Source: Nostoc sp. CHAB 5715
Lineage (GTDB): Bacteria; Cyanobacteriota; Cyanobacteriia; Cyanobacteriales; Nostocaceae
Length of the DNA stretch: 13,851 bases
Direction: 5' to 3'
Assembly: GCF_020829685.1 (NCBI RefSeq)
Contig: NZ_JAIVFR010000057.1
Location: forward strand, 1 to 13,851
The notes under the pieces were generated by a model. The model was not told the origin of the DNA, did no database searches, and was given only the letters and a program-made list of their open reading frames with translations. Positions 7,879 through 13,851 of this stretch are shown here, one piece after another. Position numbers and translations under genes: made by a program. Position 1 is the stretch's first letter; every line of letters starts with the position of its first letter.

Positions 7879-7980
7879 AGTTAATCCTCAATAATTTGTA
7901 GTTGACAACATGAATTTGACAATCAGTAAACCAAAAAGTTTTTTAGAAGTCTTACGATGTGGATATTTAGTATCTGCTGT

Positions 7981-9480
7981 TTACCGAGTACGACAAAATT
8001 TGCGATCGTTATCACTCTCAGGATATTGCCAAGAATAGGCAAAATGGCTAACTCCCTTCAGTTGGGGGGCGTATTTGCGAAGTGCCTGCATTTGCCCTTC
8101 TAGGGATGGACGATTACTAACGGATTCTCCCCATTTGCCTGCTAAAGCAGGGATTATCTGCGTACCCGGTTTTGCCATACTCAAAACTCGTTGCACTTGT
8201 GTCACAATACAACTGGCATTACCGCAATTCCCATAAGCCATAGGATGCCACTGCAATGTAGTGGGGAACCGATCCCAAGGTTGCAAACGGGAATCATACC
8301 CTTGTCCTACAGTTTGGTTGCCGTCAGGGAAAAACACCACTCCTGTGGGAATATTTTGCTGTTTTGCTGGATAACTGGCTATGGTGACAAAATCTAAAAT
8401 TCCTTGCATGGCGTGGGCAACGGCAAGCTGCCACAATTCCCATTGTAAAAGCGGTTGTCTATCGGTTGCAGACAGGATTGACTTTTGCGCTGATCGGGGA
8501 ATGCGTCCTTGCCACAGGGGTTCGCCTTCTTGGGGATAAAGGTTATCAACTTCTGCTATATCTCCGGCGCCGACGAATCCCTTACTCAAAAAGCGCCGAA
8601 TCAAGTCCAGCCCTTTGTAATTTAGTGCCCGTTTAAATAAAGCTTCTTGAATTGCAGGACTAAATAGCCATAAATCTGAAACTTTGGTGGCGATGGAATC
8701 ACTTCCTGCTTGTCGGGGATAGCGCACATAGTCTAATAGCAAGCCATCTGGGCGACGGCGCAAAACTTCTTTTACTAATTGGTAGTAGTCGCGTTTTGCT
8801 TGCAAGTTGTAGGGGTCGATAAATACTTGAGAGCCGTTATCTACTACATATAGGCTCGTTTGACCTTTGCCATTACGAGCGATCGCACTTTCTCTATCTC
8901 GGCGCTGGGCGTAAGTATAGCCGAAATTGGTCGTAAACATCCAAGCGTAAACCTTTAAACCGCGTTGCCGACCTTTTTTAATTGCTGTGGCGAGTAAATC
9001 GGCGTTTTTTGCTCCTGGGGTGCGAATTACAGAAGGCCAAACCGTCGGGTTAGCTTTTGCTGGCAATAATGCCTGCCCGTCGTAAAATACTTCTAAATAA
9101 ACTTGGTTGTAGCCACGGTTGACAATCCGATCCATAATCTGGTCAATTATTCCTGGCTGAATGTCACAGGGATACAAGCGCAACCAAATGGCTTGGATTT
9201 GCGGCCAAGTCCGCGTGCGGCACTCGTGTAATTCCTGTGCCTGTTCTTGTAGCATGTTTTGATAGCGGGTTTGGGCATCTGGTTTGCCTTTGAGGGCTGA
9301 CAAACGTAAATTTTCTTTTTCTTGTGCCGCCGTTGATGATAATTGACAATACTGGGTTACTTGCGCCCTTGCTGGTTCGCTTCCCAAGCTGGGGAGCAAC
9401 GAACTACTAGTGAAAACAATAGCGAATAGACGCCGCCAAAATAATGTTGATCTTGCAACGTTCAAGGGATGGTTAGACAT
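7981..9480 (-). CDS. Secreted family-10-type glycosyl hydrolase-like protein (GHL10 / DUF187 class)
   Basis: 499 residues from the ATG at 9480. The N-terminus MSNHPLNVARSTLFWRRLFA leads into a hydrophobic stretch ending SEPARA-QVTQYC, a signal peptide cut after about residue 39, so the protein is exported. The catalytic-type barrel shows YLEVFYDGQALLP (about 128-140), GLKVYAWMF (174-182), FIDPYN (220-225) and DGLLLDYVRYPR (245-256), typical of GHL10 proteins thought to act on polysaccharide or cell-wall glycans; the substrate is not known. The frame is open 33 codons further upstream to 9579, but that part translates a CCCTGCTCCC-type intergenic repeat and would put 33 residues before the signal peptide, so 9480 is preferred. 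It lies 102 bp upstream of the WD40 gene on the same strand; no functional link is evident. Confidence 0.8.
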   Translation of the reverse strand: MSNHPLNVARSTLFWRRLFAIVFTSSSLLPSLGSEPARAQVTQYCQLSSTAAQEKENLRLSALKGKPDAQTRYQNMLQEQAQELHECRTRTWPQIQAIWLRLYPCDIQPGIIDQIMDRIVNRGYNQVYLEVFYDGQALLPAKANPTVWPSVIRTPGAKNADLLATAIKKGRQRGLKVYAWMFTTNFGYTYAQRRDRESAIARNGKGQTSLYVVDNGSQVFIDPYNLQAKRDYYQLVKEVLRRRPDGLLLDYVRYPRQAGSDSIATKVSDLWLFSPAIQEALFKRALNYKGLDLIRRFLSKGFVGAGDIAEVDNLYPQEGEPLWQGRIPRSAQKSILSATDRQPLLQWELWQLAVAHAMQGILDFVTIASYPAKQQNIPTGVVFFPDGNQTVGQGYDSRLQPWDRFPTTLQWHPMAYGNCGNASCIVTQVQRVLSMAKPGTQIIPALAGKWGESVSNRPSLEGQMQALRKYAPQLKGVSHFAYSWQYPESDNDRKFCRTR

Positions 9481-9891
9481 ATCTAGCAGTAGATGGACGC
9501 ATTGAAGAAGAAGCAGGGGAGCAGGGAGCAAGGGGGATAGAACAGAATTGGGATTCGACCCCACCCTCACTTGAGCCACTGGTGGAGAAGTGGGGGACGT
9601 AAAAACATGTTCCGCTCTGCTCCACGGCTCGATGTTGGGGTCATTTCCCCCAGCTAAAAAGCCCCCTTCCCCCTGCCTCTTCGTTGACAGGGGTTTTTAA
9701 ACCTATTTTTTTAAGACTACCAAAGGCTTGTTTGTGTTGCTGCATTTTTTGATAAATACATAAACACATATAGGGCAGTATAAAACATCTGAATACACAA
9801 CTAAGCTTAGTCTGTTATTAAGTTGATTCTGCCTGTACCTTAGTTAGTGAAAATCTGCTTATACCATTCTTAACCCAAAAGGAATTTTAAT
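9481..9891. other. Divergent intergenic region with repeats, upstream of two exported-protein genes
   Basis: Contains a purine-rich repeat (about 9503-9537, GAAGAAGAAGCAGGGGAGCA and onward) of the kind scattered in cyanobacterial spacers. A G/C-rich hairpin, CCCCTG-N12-CAGGGG followed by TTTTT, lies near 9670-9700; no plus-strand gene ends just before it, so it may be part of a leader or a repeat. From 9720 the sequence is A/T-rich and should hold the promoter of the binding-protein gene; AAAAGGA (9877-9883) is its ribosome binding site. No riboswitch (cobalamin) box could be recognised. Confidence 0.45.
9800..9811. promoter_or_regulatory. Perfect 12-bp palindrome upstream of the binding-protein gene
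   Basis: ACTAAGCTTAGT is a perfect palindrome 80 bp before the start at 9892, in the A/T-rich promoter region. It could be an operator; no regulator family can be assigned and chance is possible. Confidence 0.25.
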
Positions 9892-10827
9892 ATGCATCGT
9901 CGTTGGCTTTTATCTGCTTTAGCACTTTTGATGAGTATACTTTTAGCTGCTTGCACGACTGCAACCACTCAGCAGCCACAAACAAAAATCACAATCCCTA
10001 CTGAGACGACAAACACAAATTCTCAGCAATTACCAAAAGGATCAGCAAAAAGAGTTATTGCTCTTTCTTCTCTTTCTGCTGACATTATCTCTCGACTCGA
10101 TCAAACAAAAATTGTCGGAATCACTGGTAGTAAATTATTTAAGAATGACTCAAGATTTAAGGATATTCCCCGTGTTAGTGAAGGGCAAAGTCCGCCAAAT
10201 TTAGAAAAAGTAGTAGCGCTAAAACCAGATTTAGTTATTGGTGCAGAAGGTTTTTCTAACATCCCAATTCAAAAACTTCAGCAGCTAGGAATTCCGACCT
10301 TTCTTACTAAGGTGAATAACTGGGAATCTTTAGAAGAACTTACTAAAACACTTGCTAAATCAATTGACGCTGATCCTCAGCCTTTGTTAAATCGTTACAA
10401 AACTTTCTTGCCAGAAAAGCCAACTCAGGGTTTTTCTACTCTAGCGCTGGTTAGTCGTCAACCAATTTTAGCGCCGAATAAAAATAGTTGGGCAGGGGAT
10501 TTGCTGGCGAAATTCCAGGCGAAAAATATAGCAGCAGATTTACAAGGTAAAAGTCCAATTGGTGGCTATGTGACGCTTTCGGCTGAGAAGGTTTTAGAAG
10601 CCAATCCAGAGGTGATAATTTTGGTTAATCCCCCACAAGGTAATTCGGAAGCAGCGCTTTTAGATTCGCTGAAAAAGGAAGCTTTTTGGCAACAACTGCA
10701 AGCAACTAAAAATAACCGAGTCTATGTGTTTGATTATTATGGTCTGGTAAATCCAGGTAGTATAGATGCAATTGAAAAAACTTGTCAGCAGCTTAAGCAA
10801 GCGTTGTTTGTAGCGCAAGGTACTTAG
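9892..10827 (+). CDS. ABC transporter substrate-binding lipoprotein, iron-chelate/cobalamin (FecB/BtuF) type
   Basis: Periplasmic binding component that delivers a chelated metal or corrinoid to an ABC permease. 311 residues. The signal peptide MHRRWLLSALALLMSILLAA precedes the lipobox Cys21 (LLAAC), followed by a Thr/Gln-rich tether to about residue 50. The helical-backbone binding fold then shows KRVIALSSLSADIISRL (first strand), GITG, PNLEKVVALKPDLVIG (the classic N-LE-V-ALKPDLVI signature), QLGIPTFL and VLEANPEVIILVNP, ending with VYVFDYYGLVNPGS. This is class III binding-protein architecture. The usual permease and ATPase genes are absent on both sides, so the transporter is elsewhere and the substrate cannot be fixed. 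AAAAGGA sits 8 nt before the ATG. Confidence 0.85.
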   Translation: MHRRWLLSALALLMSILLAACTTATTQQPQTKITIPTETTNTNSQQLPKGSAKRVIALSSLSADIISRLDQTKIVGITGSKLFKNDSRFKDIPRVSEGQSPPNLEKVVALKPDLVIGAEGFSNIPIQKLQQLGIPTFLTKVNNWESLEELTKTLAKSIDADPQPLLNRYKTFLPEKPTQGFSTLALVSRQPILAPNKNSWAGDLLAKFQAKNIAADLQGKSPIGGYVTLSAEKVLEANPEVIILVNPPQGNSEAALLDSLKKEAFWQQLQATKNNRVYVFDYYGLVNPGSIDAIEKTCQQLKQALFVAQGT

Positions 10828-10953
10828 CTCAATAATGGGAGAACCTCGCAGTCAATCAAGGATGCATTTAGTTTAGCTTTACCAACAACTCTAAAAACTA
10901 TAGGACTCATATTTGATTTTTGAAAAAAACTCAGTACACCTTTATTCCTTCTT

Positions 10954-10973
10954 CCCAGTCCCCAGTCCCCAGT
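10954..10973. repeat. Heptanucleotide tandem repeat (CCCCAGT)
   Basis: Three consecutive copies of the 7-bp word CCCCAGT (the first lacking one C) in the spacer downstream of the binding-protein gene. It is of the short tandemly repeated (STRR) class of heterocystous cyanobacteria. The rest of 10828-11012 shows no gene. Confidence 0.6.
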
Positions 10974-11012
10974 CTCTACGAGTAATTCAGGAATCAAATC
11001 GGATTGCTATAG

Positions 11013-11450
11013 CTATTTACAGTGTTGTTGAAGAAGAGATACAGCTAATTCAAAACTATTAGGTTGAGTTTGTACTGCATAGGCTTCTCTTTCTAAATCT
11101 TGTCGTTTGACATCGGTATAGCGTCTAAAAAATGGTCTAGCATAATTGCTTGGTTGAATGTCTAAGCCTAAAGTTTTTATTTTTCCTTTTCCGGCACATA
11201 CCTGCGCTGCATGAACAGTTTCATGGATTAGTGTTTGAGTCCCAATATGTAACTCAAACACTACGGGATTAATCCAAATTTTTTTGTCAGCTTCTCTTAG
11301 TAACCCATAAGCTCCTCGCTTTGGTGGTAGTGCAATGATTACCTGAAACCCTTTTTTTTCTAATTTATTTTTTAAATCTAAAAATTTTGCTTCTGGATTG
11401 GGTATTTGAGAAAGCAACAGTAAGGAATTTAATATAAAAATTTTGCTCAT
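11013..11450 (-). CDS. Small HExxH putative zinc-binding protein, function unknown
   Basis: 145 residues. The N-terminus MSKIFILNSLLLLSQIPNPE has a short hydrophobic run that could be a weak signal or anchor. The motif HETVH at 76-80 (in TLIHETVHAAQVCAG) is a zincin-type HExxH signature, and LEREAYAVQ (119-127) some 40 residues later supplies a plausible third ligand, Glu120 or Glu122. Cys85 and Cys144 may pair if exported. I recall similar small proteins in other cyanobacteria but no assigned function; peptidase activity is only inferred from the motif. The ATG overlaps the stop of the truncated FTR1 gene as ATGA (11447-11450), so it is translated by coupling from that gene. It ends the iron cluster. 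Confidence 0.7.
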   Translation of the reverse strand: MSKIFILNSLLLLSQIPNPEAKFLDLKNKLEKKGFQVIIALPPKRGAYGLLREADKKIWINPVVFELHIGTQTLIHETVHAAQVCAGKGKIKTLGLDIQPSNYARPFFRRYTDVKRQDLEREAYAVQTQPNSFELAVSLLQQHCK

Positions 11451-11779
11451 TGCCTAATCCGCTCTAGGGCAGCTTTGGTTACTTCGTGTTGGTGACAACT
11501 GCCGATCGCTAAGACACTAAACACACCTTCCAACCCTGGCTCAACTACGGAGGTGTATTGAGGATTCGCTGCTCCCAATATTTGAATTATCCAACTGAAT
11601 AGCACGCCTATTAAGGCACTGACAACAATACCAACGCCGACACCAGCATATACCCAAGAGTTGAGCCGGGATTGTTTAGCTTTTTGGAGCAAAGCTAGCA
11701 CAATCCCAACAACAAGGGCAGCTTCTACTCCTTCTCGGAGTGTGATTACAAAAGTAGGTAGAGCAGTACTAAAATCCAT
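11447..11779 (-). CDS. FTR1-family iron permease, N-terminal fragment (probable pseudogene)
   Basis: FTR1/EfeU permeases carry ferrous or ferric iron across the membrane and normally have about seven helices and two REGxE motifs. This 110-residue ORF begins MDFSTALPTFVITLREGVEA, with the first motif REGVE at 15-19, then membrane helices at about 20-30 and 44-67 and the loop ANPQYTSVVEPGLEGVFSVL. Family-like sequence ends there at residue 92. The last 18 residues, GSCHQHEVTKAALERIRQ, are soluble and unlike FTR1, and the second REGxE with the other helices is missing. The junction falls at a HIP1-like GCGATCG, where intact relatives would read on into the next helix. It is probably inactive as a permease. 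It lies between bacterioferritin and the HExxH gene on the same strand, matching an iron locus. Confidence 0.75.
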   Translation of the reverse strand: MDFSTALPTFVITLREGVEAALVVGIVLALLQKAKQSRLNSWVYAGVGVGIVVSALIGVLFSWIIQILGAANPQYTSVVEPGLEGVFSVLAIGSCHQHEVTKAALERIRQ

Positions 11780-11816
11780 CTTTTATCCTTTGTTTTTTGT
11801 CCTTTGTCCTCTCTTA

Positions 11817-11854
11817 CAAAGTTCTGAGCGCCGGTTTCCGGCGCTCAGACTTTG
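11817..11854. repeat. Long perfect hairpin upstream of the FTR1 fragment
   Basis: CAAAGT, one bulged T, CTGAGCGCCGG, loop TTT, CCGGCGCTCAG, ACTTTG: a 17-bp stem with a single bulge. It lies in the spacer between bacterioferritin and the FTR1 fragment, so it would fold in the shared transcript. It could be a REP-like repeat, a processing or stability element, or an attenuator. No T-run follows it on the minus strand beyond scattered T's. Confidence 0.65.
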
Positions 11855-11857
11855 CGC

Positions 11858-11926
11858 TTTGTCATTTGTCATTTGTCATTTGAATTTATTTTTGACTAAT
11901 GACTAATGACTAAGGACTAATGACTA
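11858..11926. repeat. Two tracts of heptanucleotide tandem repeats
   Basis: TTTGTCA-type units repeat three times (11858-11882). TGACTAA-type units repeat about four times (11893-11926), directly after the bacterioferritin stop codon. They are of the STRR class known from Nostocales. Confidence 0.65.
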
Positions 11927-12361
11927 TTAACTAAAATCGCGTAACATCTTTTTCAGTTCGAGATTATGCATCTCTTCTTGCCCAATCATACCGCGAGCGA
12001 ATTCTTCCAGATAAATGCTGGCATTGGTGACAGTTTCGAGCAGATTTTTATACAGTTCCAATGCCTTTTTTTCATGAGATAAGCTTTCTGCCAAGATATC
12101 CTTGACTTTATGCTGATAGGTTTCTTCCATTTGGGCAATTTTCAGGGAGGGATGCCCATCTAAACCGGTGAGAATTTCTCCTACTTGTTGGGCATGAAGT
12201 AAAGATTCACTTGCCTGTGCTTTGAAAAAAGCCACGATTGGAATACGGTTAGGGCCAGTCACCATCAAAGAATAATGTGTATAGCGCACTACCCCTGCTA
12301 GTTCAAATTCCATGATGGCGTTCAGCAGATCAATGGTCTTTTTCTGATCAAGTTCTTGCAT
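11927..12361 (-). CDS. bfr: Bacterioferritin-like protein with atypical ligand set
   Basis: Iron storage protein of the ferritin-like four-helix-bundle class, 144 residues, slightly short of the usual 155-160. Aligned by eye to E. coli Bfr, the ferroxidase residues correspond as E18 to Glu20 (in MEFELAGVVRY), H54 to His56 (SESLLHAQQ), and E127/H130 to Glu129/His132 (GQEEMH). The E51 position is Ser53 with a Glu one residue before it, E94 falls on His96, and the heme ligand Met52 is Leu54. Cyanobacteria are known to have two Bfr types that differ in ligand content, so this may be the subunit specialised away from heme, or the site may be rearranged. It follows the HhH lipoprotein and precedes FTR1 on the same strand, fitting storage of imported iron. 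A bacterioferritin-like assignment is firm; the ligand reading is less so. Confidence 0.85.
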   Translation of the reverse strand: MQELDQKKTIDLLNAIMEFELAGVVRYTHYSLMVTGPNRIPIVAFFKAQASESLLHAQQVGEILTGLDGHPSLKIAQMEETYQHKVKDILAESLSHEKKALELYKNLLETVTNASIYLEEFARGMIGQEEMHNLELKKMLRDFS

Positions 12362-12390
12362 CAGTTGTTAGTTCAAGTAACGAATTTTCA

Positions 12391-12500
12391 TGAGTTAGGA
12401 GTTGGAAGTTAGGAGTTAGGAGTGAGGAGTTGGAAGTTAGGAGTTAGTAGATCGGGATTCATAACTCCTAACTCTTAACTCATAATTCATAACTCCTAAC
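12391..12500. repeat. Inverted tracts of heptanucleotide repeats
   Basis: The left arm (12391-12448) repeats GAGTTAGGAGTT-type words. The right arm (12460-12500) carries the complement, CATAACTCCTAACTC-type words. Together they could fold into a long imperfect hairpin between the lipoprotein and bacterioferritin genes. They are of the STRR class and a likely hotspot for slippage. Confidence 0.65.
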
Positions 12501-12543
12501 TATTTTAAACTCCTTACCATCTGCTTCCCATTAAAACAAAATG

Positions 12544-13581
12544 TTATCGCTGTGCTTGGGTATTGGATTTGTCAACCACTTTTTGAGAGTTTTCCTCAAT
12601 GGTTTTCACTAGCTTGGTAACATCACTAGGTGTTTTGACTGCTTTTGCTGGTGGGATGGCAGCAGGCCAAACTTTTATGAGTTCAGCGAAACTAGTATTG
12701 ATCGCTTTGTCTGCTTCGGGATCTGCTTGAGCTACTTGACTAGAAATTCCTTTGTATAAATCATTGGCGTAAACCACAAAACCACGGGAGTCTTGATACT
12801 CAATTGGCGCGGTTATTTTATCATTTGCGATCGCAGCGCCATATTCTGAGTTAGCTGCATCTAGTAGTTCGTTAATTACCTGTAGCACAAATCCTGGTTT
12901 TGAGCGTCGATCTGCTGGCAAAGCTGCGATCGCGGCATCAACTGCTTGCACTGAAGAAGCAAAATTAGTTTTAACTTTGCTATCTTTCGGACTAGATTTC
13001 ACTAAGTCTTGCAAACTTATCAATGTTGTCTTAAATTCTTTGACTTTGCGCTCATTTAGCTGGTCTTCTACATCAACGTAAATCTCCTCAACTGGATGTC
13101 CAATATGAGGTTCTGCCTGTTTCGGCTGATTCTGATCTAGAAGTTCTTGTGCTACTAAAAGATGCCCTTTCATTAAGCCTAATTTAGACATATAGTCAAC
13201 ATCTTTCGCCTCACCTGTGAGCACCACTTCTTGAACACCAACCTGGTCTTTAATTTGGTCGAACTGCTCTTGAGTAATTACTTTTTTAGTAACTAAATCT
13301 TCTGGGCTGCCATAGGGACGATTTGCCTGGATTTTGTTCGATAAAGCTGGAACACCTAGTTTAGCTTCAAACTTATCCAATTCTGACAATATAGCGCTAT
13401 TAATGTTAATTTTTTCTTTGCCACCGTGGCCACTGTGACTGTTACTACTTACTGCCTCTGTAGCTGGAGTACTAGCAACTGGTGCTGATGGATTTTCTGC
13501 GGTTGGTGTACCACTACAGGAACTCAATGTAACTATTAAGGCTGCTGCTGCTGTTAAACACATATAACGAAGTTTTATCAT
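12544..13581 (-). CDS. Lipoprotein with helix-hairpin-helix domain and HxxE motif, putative iron-uptake partner
   Basis: 345 residues from ATG 13581. MIKLRYMCLTAAAALIVTLS leads to lipobox Cys22 (LSSC), so it is a lipid-anchored envelope protein. A His-containing linker (SNSHSGHGGK, 47-56) precedes a ComEA/PsbU-like helix-hairpin-helix region (about 58-113, from ININSAILSELDKF). Then comes a helical domain with GLMKGHLLVAQELL (from 135) and EPHIGHPVEEIY (157-168). The H-P-V-E of the last motif resembles the HxxE metal motif of imelysin/EfeO proteins. The frame extends 11 codons to 13614, but AAGGA at 13588-13592 sits 6 nt before the inner ATG and the inner start gives a normal signal peptide. 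Its place beside bacterioferritin, FTR1 and a cupredoxin suggests periplasmic iron capture for the permease; this role is inferred. Confidence 0.7.
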   Translation of the reverse strand: MIKLRYMCLTAAAALIVTLSSCSGTPTAENPSAPVASTPATEAVSSNSHSGHGGKEKININSAILSELDKFEAKLGVPALSNKIQANRPYGSPEDLVTKKVITQEQFDQIKDQVGVQEVVLTGEAKDVDYMSKLGLMKGHLLVAQELLDQNQPKQAEPHIGHPVEEIYVDVEDQLNERKVKEFKTTLISLQDLVKSSPKDSKVKTNFASSVQAVDAAIAALPADRRSKPGFVLQVINELLDAANSEYGAAIANDKITAPIEYQDSRGFVVYANDLYKGISSQVAQADPEADKAINTSFAELIKVWPAAIPPAKAVKTPSDVTKLVKTIEENSQKVVDKSNTQAQR

Positions 13582-13587
13582 TTCTGA

Positions 13588-13592
13588 TCCTT
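13588..13592 (-). promoter_or_regulatory. Ribosome binding site AAGGA deciding the lipoprotein start
   Basis: AAGGA on the minus strand, 6 nt before the ATG at 13581. The outer ATG at 13614 has no such site. Confidence 0.6.
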
Positions 13593-13651
13593 GTACAACT
13601 AAAAAGGTATTCATTGAAATATTTCAAACTATTACTAGAAAGTAGTTTGTT

Positions 13652-13664
13652 TGACACATTGTCA
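13652..13664. promoter_or_regulatory. Inverted repeat TGACA-CAT-TGTCA upstream of the lipoprotein gene
   Basis: Perfect 5-bp arms with a 3-nt spacer, 70 bp before the lipoprotein start, in the A/T-rich spacer after the cupredoxin stop. It is a candidate operator for the iron genes. It does not clearly match a Fur box, and A/T-rich Fur-like matches elsewhere in 13600-13750 are too loose to call. Confidence 0.3.
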
Positions 13665-13753
13665 TAGATATTTACTGTCGCATATAATGAGATTTTTTAT
13701 CAACTATTTATCTAAAAATTTAATGAATTAATTACGAATTACTAATAATATTG

Positions 13754-13851
13754 TCAGGACTTTTTAACAGAATTTTGAGAGTTGCTTTCAGCAAGTACTT
13801 CAAATTGACCCATGCAACCGTTTTCTGCGATCGCATCCTGATGGGGATGGA
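13754..13851 (-). CDS. C-terminal end of a probable cupredoxin, cut by the window edge
   Basis: Only the last 31 codons are inside the window, ending TGA at 13754-13756. The visible peptide starts HPHQDAIAENGCMGQFEVLA and ends in a polar tail SNSQNSVKKS. The spacing of PHQ...GCMGQFEV resembles the end of plastocyanin/azurin-type blue copper domains (Cys-x-x-His...Met-x-G-x-h-x-V), where His and Met are copper ligands; the expected Cys would lie just outside the window. Its stop codon is 172 bp upstream of the lipoprotein start, on the same strand. EfeO proteins carry a cupredoxin domain, so this fits a split iron-uptake system. The family call rests on a short peptide. Confidence 0.5.
   Translation of the reverse strand, partial: HPHQDAIAENGCMGQFEVLAESNSQNSVKKS

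Noticed and set aside
7895..7922. Possible WD40-gene promoter TTGTCA, 16 nt, TACAAA on the minus strand
   Set aside because: The -10 match is poor, and a start about 10 nt before the ATG would leave no room for the ribosome binding site.
9481..9579. 33-codon N-terminal extension of the glycosyl hydrolase-like gene
   Set aside because: It encodes a repeat-derived Leu/Pro stretch ahead of a normal signal peptide beginning at the ATG at 9480.
9720..9780. Fur box or cobalamin riboswitch ahead of the binding-protein gene
   Set aside because: No 19-bp Fur-like palindrome or B12-box core could be recognised.
13659..13688. Sigma70-like pair TTGTCA, 18 nt, TATAAT on the plus strand
   Set aside because: It points rightward into the 3' end of the minus-strand cupredoxin gene with no plus-strand gene after it; probably chance in A/T-rich DNA.

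Overview
The window looks like a chromosomal segment of a filamentous, Nostoc-type cyanobacterium. The evidence is about ten copies of the HIP1 octamer GCGATCGC (e.g. 1843-1850), intergenic heptanucleotide tandem repeats of the kind known from Nostocales, a ClpP closely resembling cyanobacterial paralogues, and a large WD40 protein built from almost identical repeats. No rRNA, tRNA, CRISPR array, transposase or phage gene is visible.

Layout. 1-237: repeat element bounded by a 12-bp inverted repeat. 277-888 (-): ClpP protease subunit. 889-1650: long gap holding one probable 51-residue membrane or secreted peptide gene (1355-1510). 1651-3705 (+): DUF255 / YyaL-type thioredoxin-fold protein. 3808-4448 (-): VapB-like antitoxin and VapC PIN toxin, overlapping by 4 bp, with a perfect inverted repeat at the promoter. 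4542-5144 (+): MobA. 5260-7878 (-): 872-aa protein with an N-terminal helical domain, a RHIM/amyloid-like motif, one membrane helix and 14 WD40 repeats. 7981-9480 (-): secreted GHL10-type glycoside-hydrolase-like protein. 9892-10827 (+): lipoprotein periplasmic binding protein of the iron-chelate/cobalamin class.

11013 to the right edge (-) is an iron-handling cluster. In transcription order it holds the C-terminus of a probable cupredoxin (cut by the window edge), a lipoprotein with a helix-hairpin-helix domain and a His/Glu-rich HxxE motif, a bacterioferritin-like protein, a truncated FTR1-family permease, and a small HExxH protein coupled to the truncated permease. Cupredoxin plus HxxE protein plus FTR1 suggests an EfeUO-like ferrous-iron importer split over separate genes, with bacterioferritin as the sink. 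The permease stops after about 90 family-like residues, so the importer may be dead here unless another FTR1 copy exists.

The most interesting object is the WD40 protein. It has the parts of a prokaryotic NLR-like or amyloid signalling receptor but no NTPase: a cytoplasmic helical domain and amyloid-like motif, one membrane span, and two predicted seven-bladed propellers that the charge distribution places outside the cytoplasm. The propeller repeats are homogenised at DNA level except at a few surface positions, a pattern like that of fungal HET-D/E recognition repeats.
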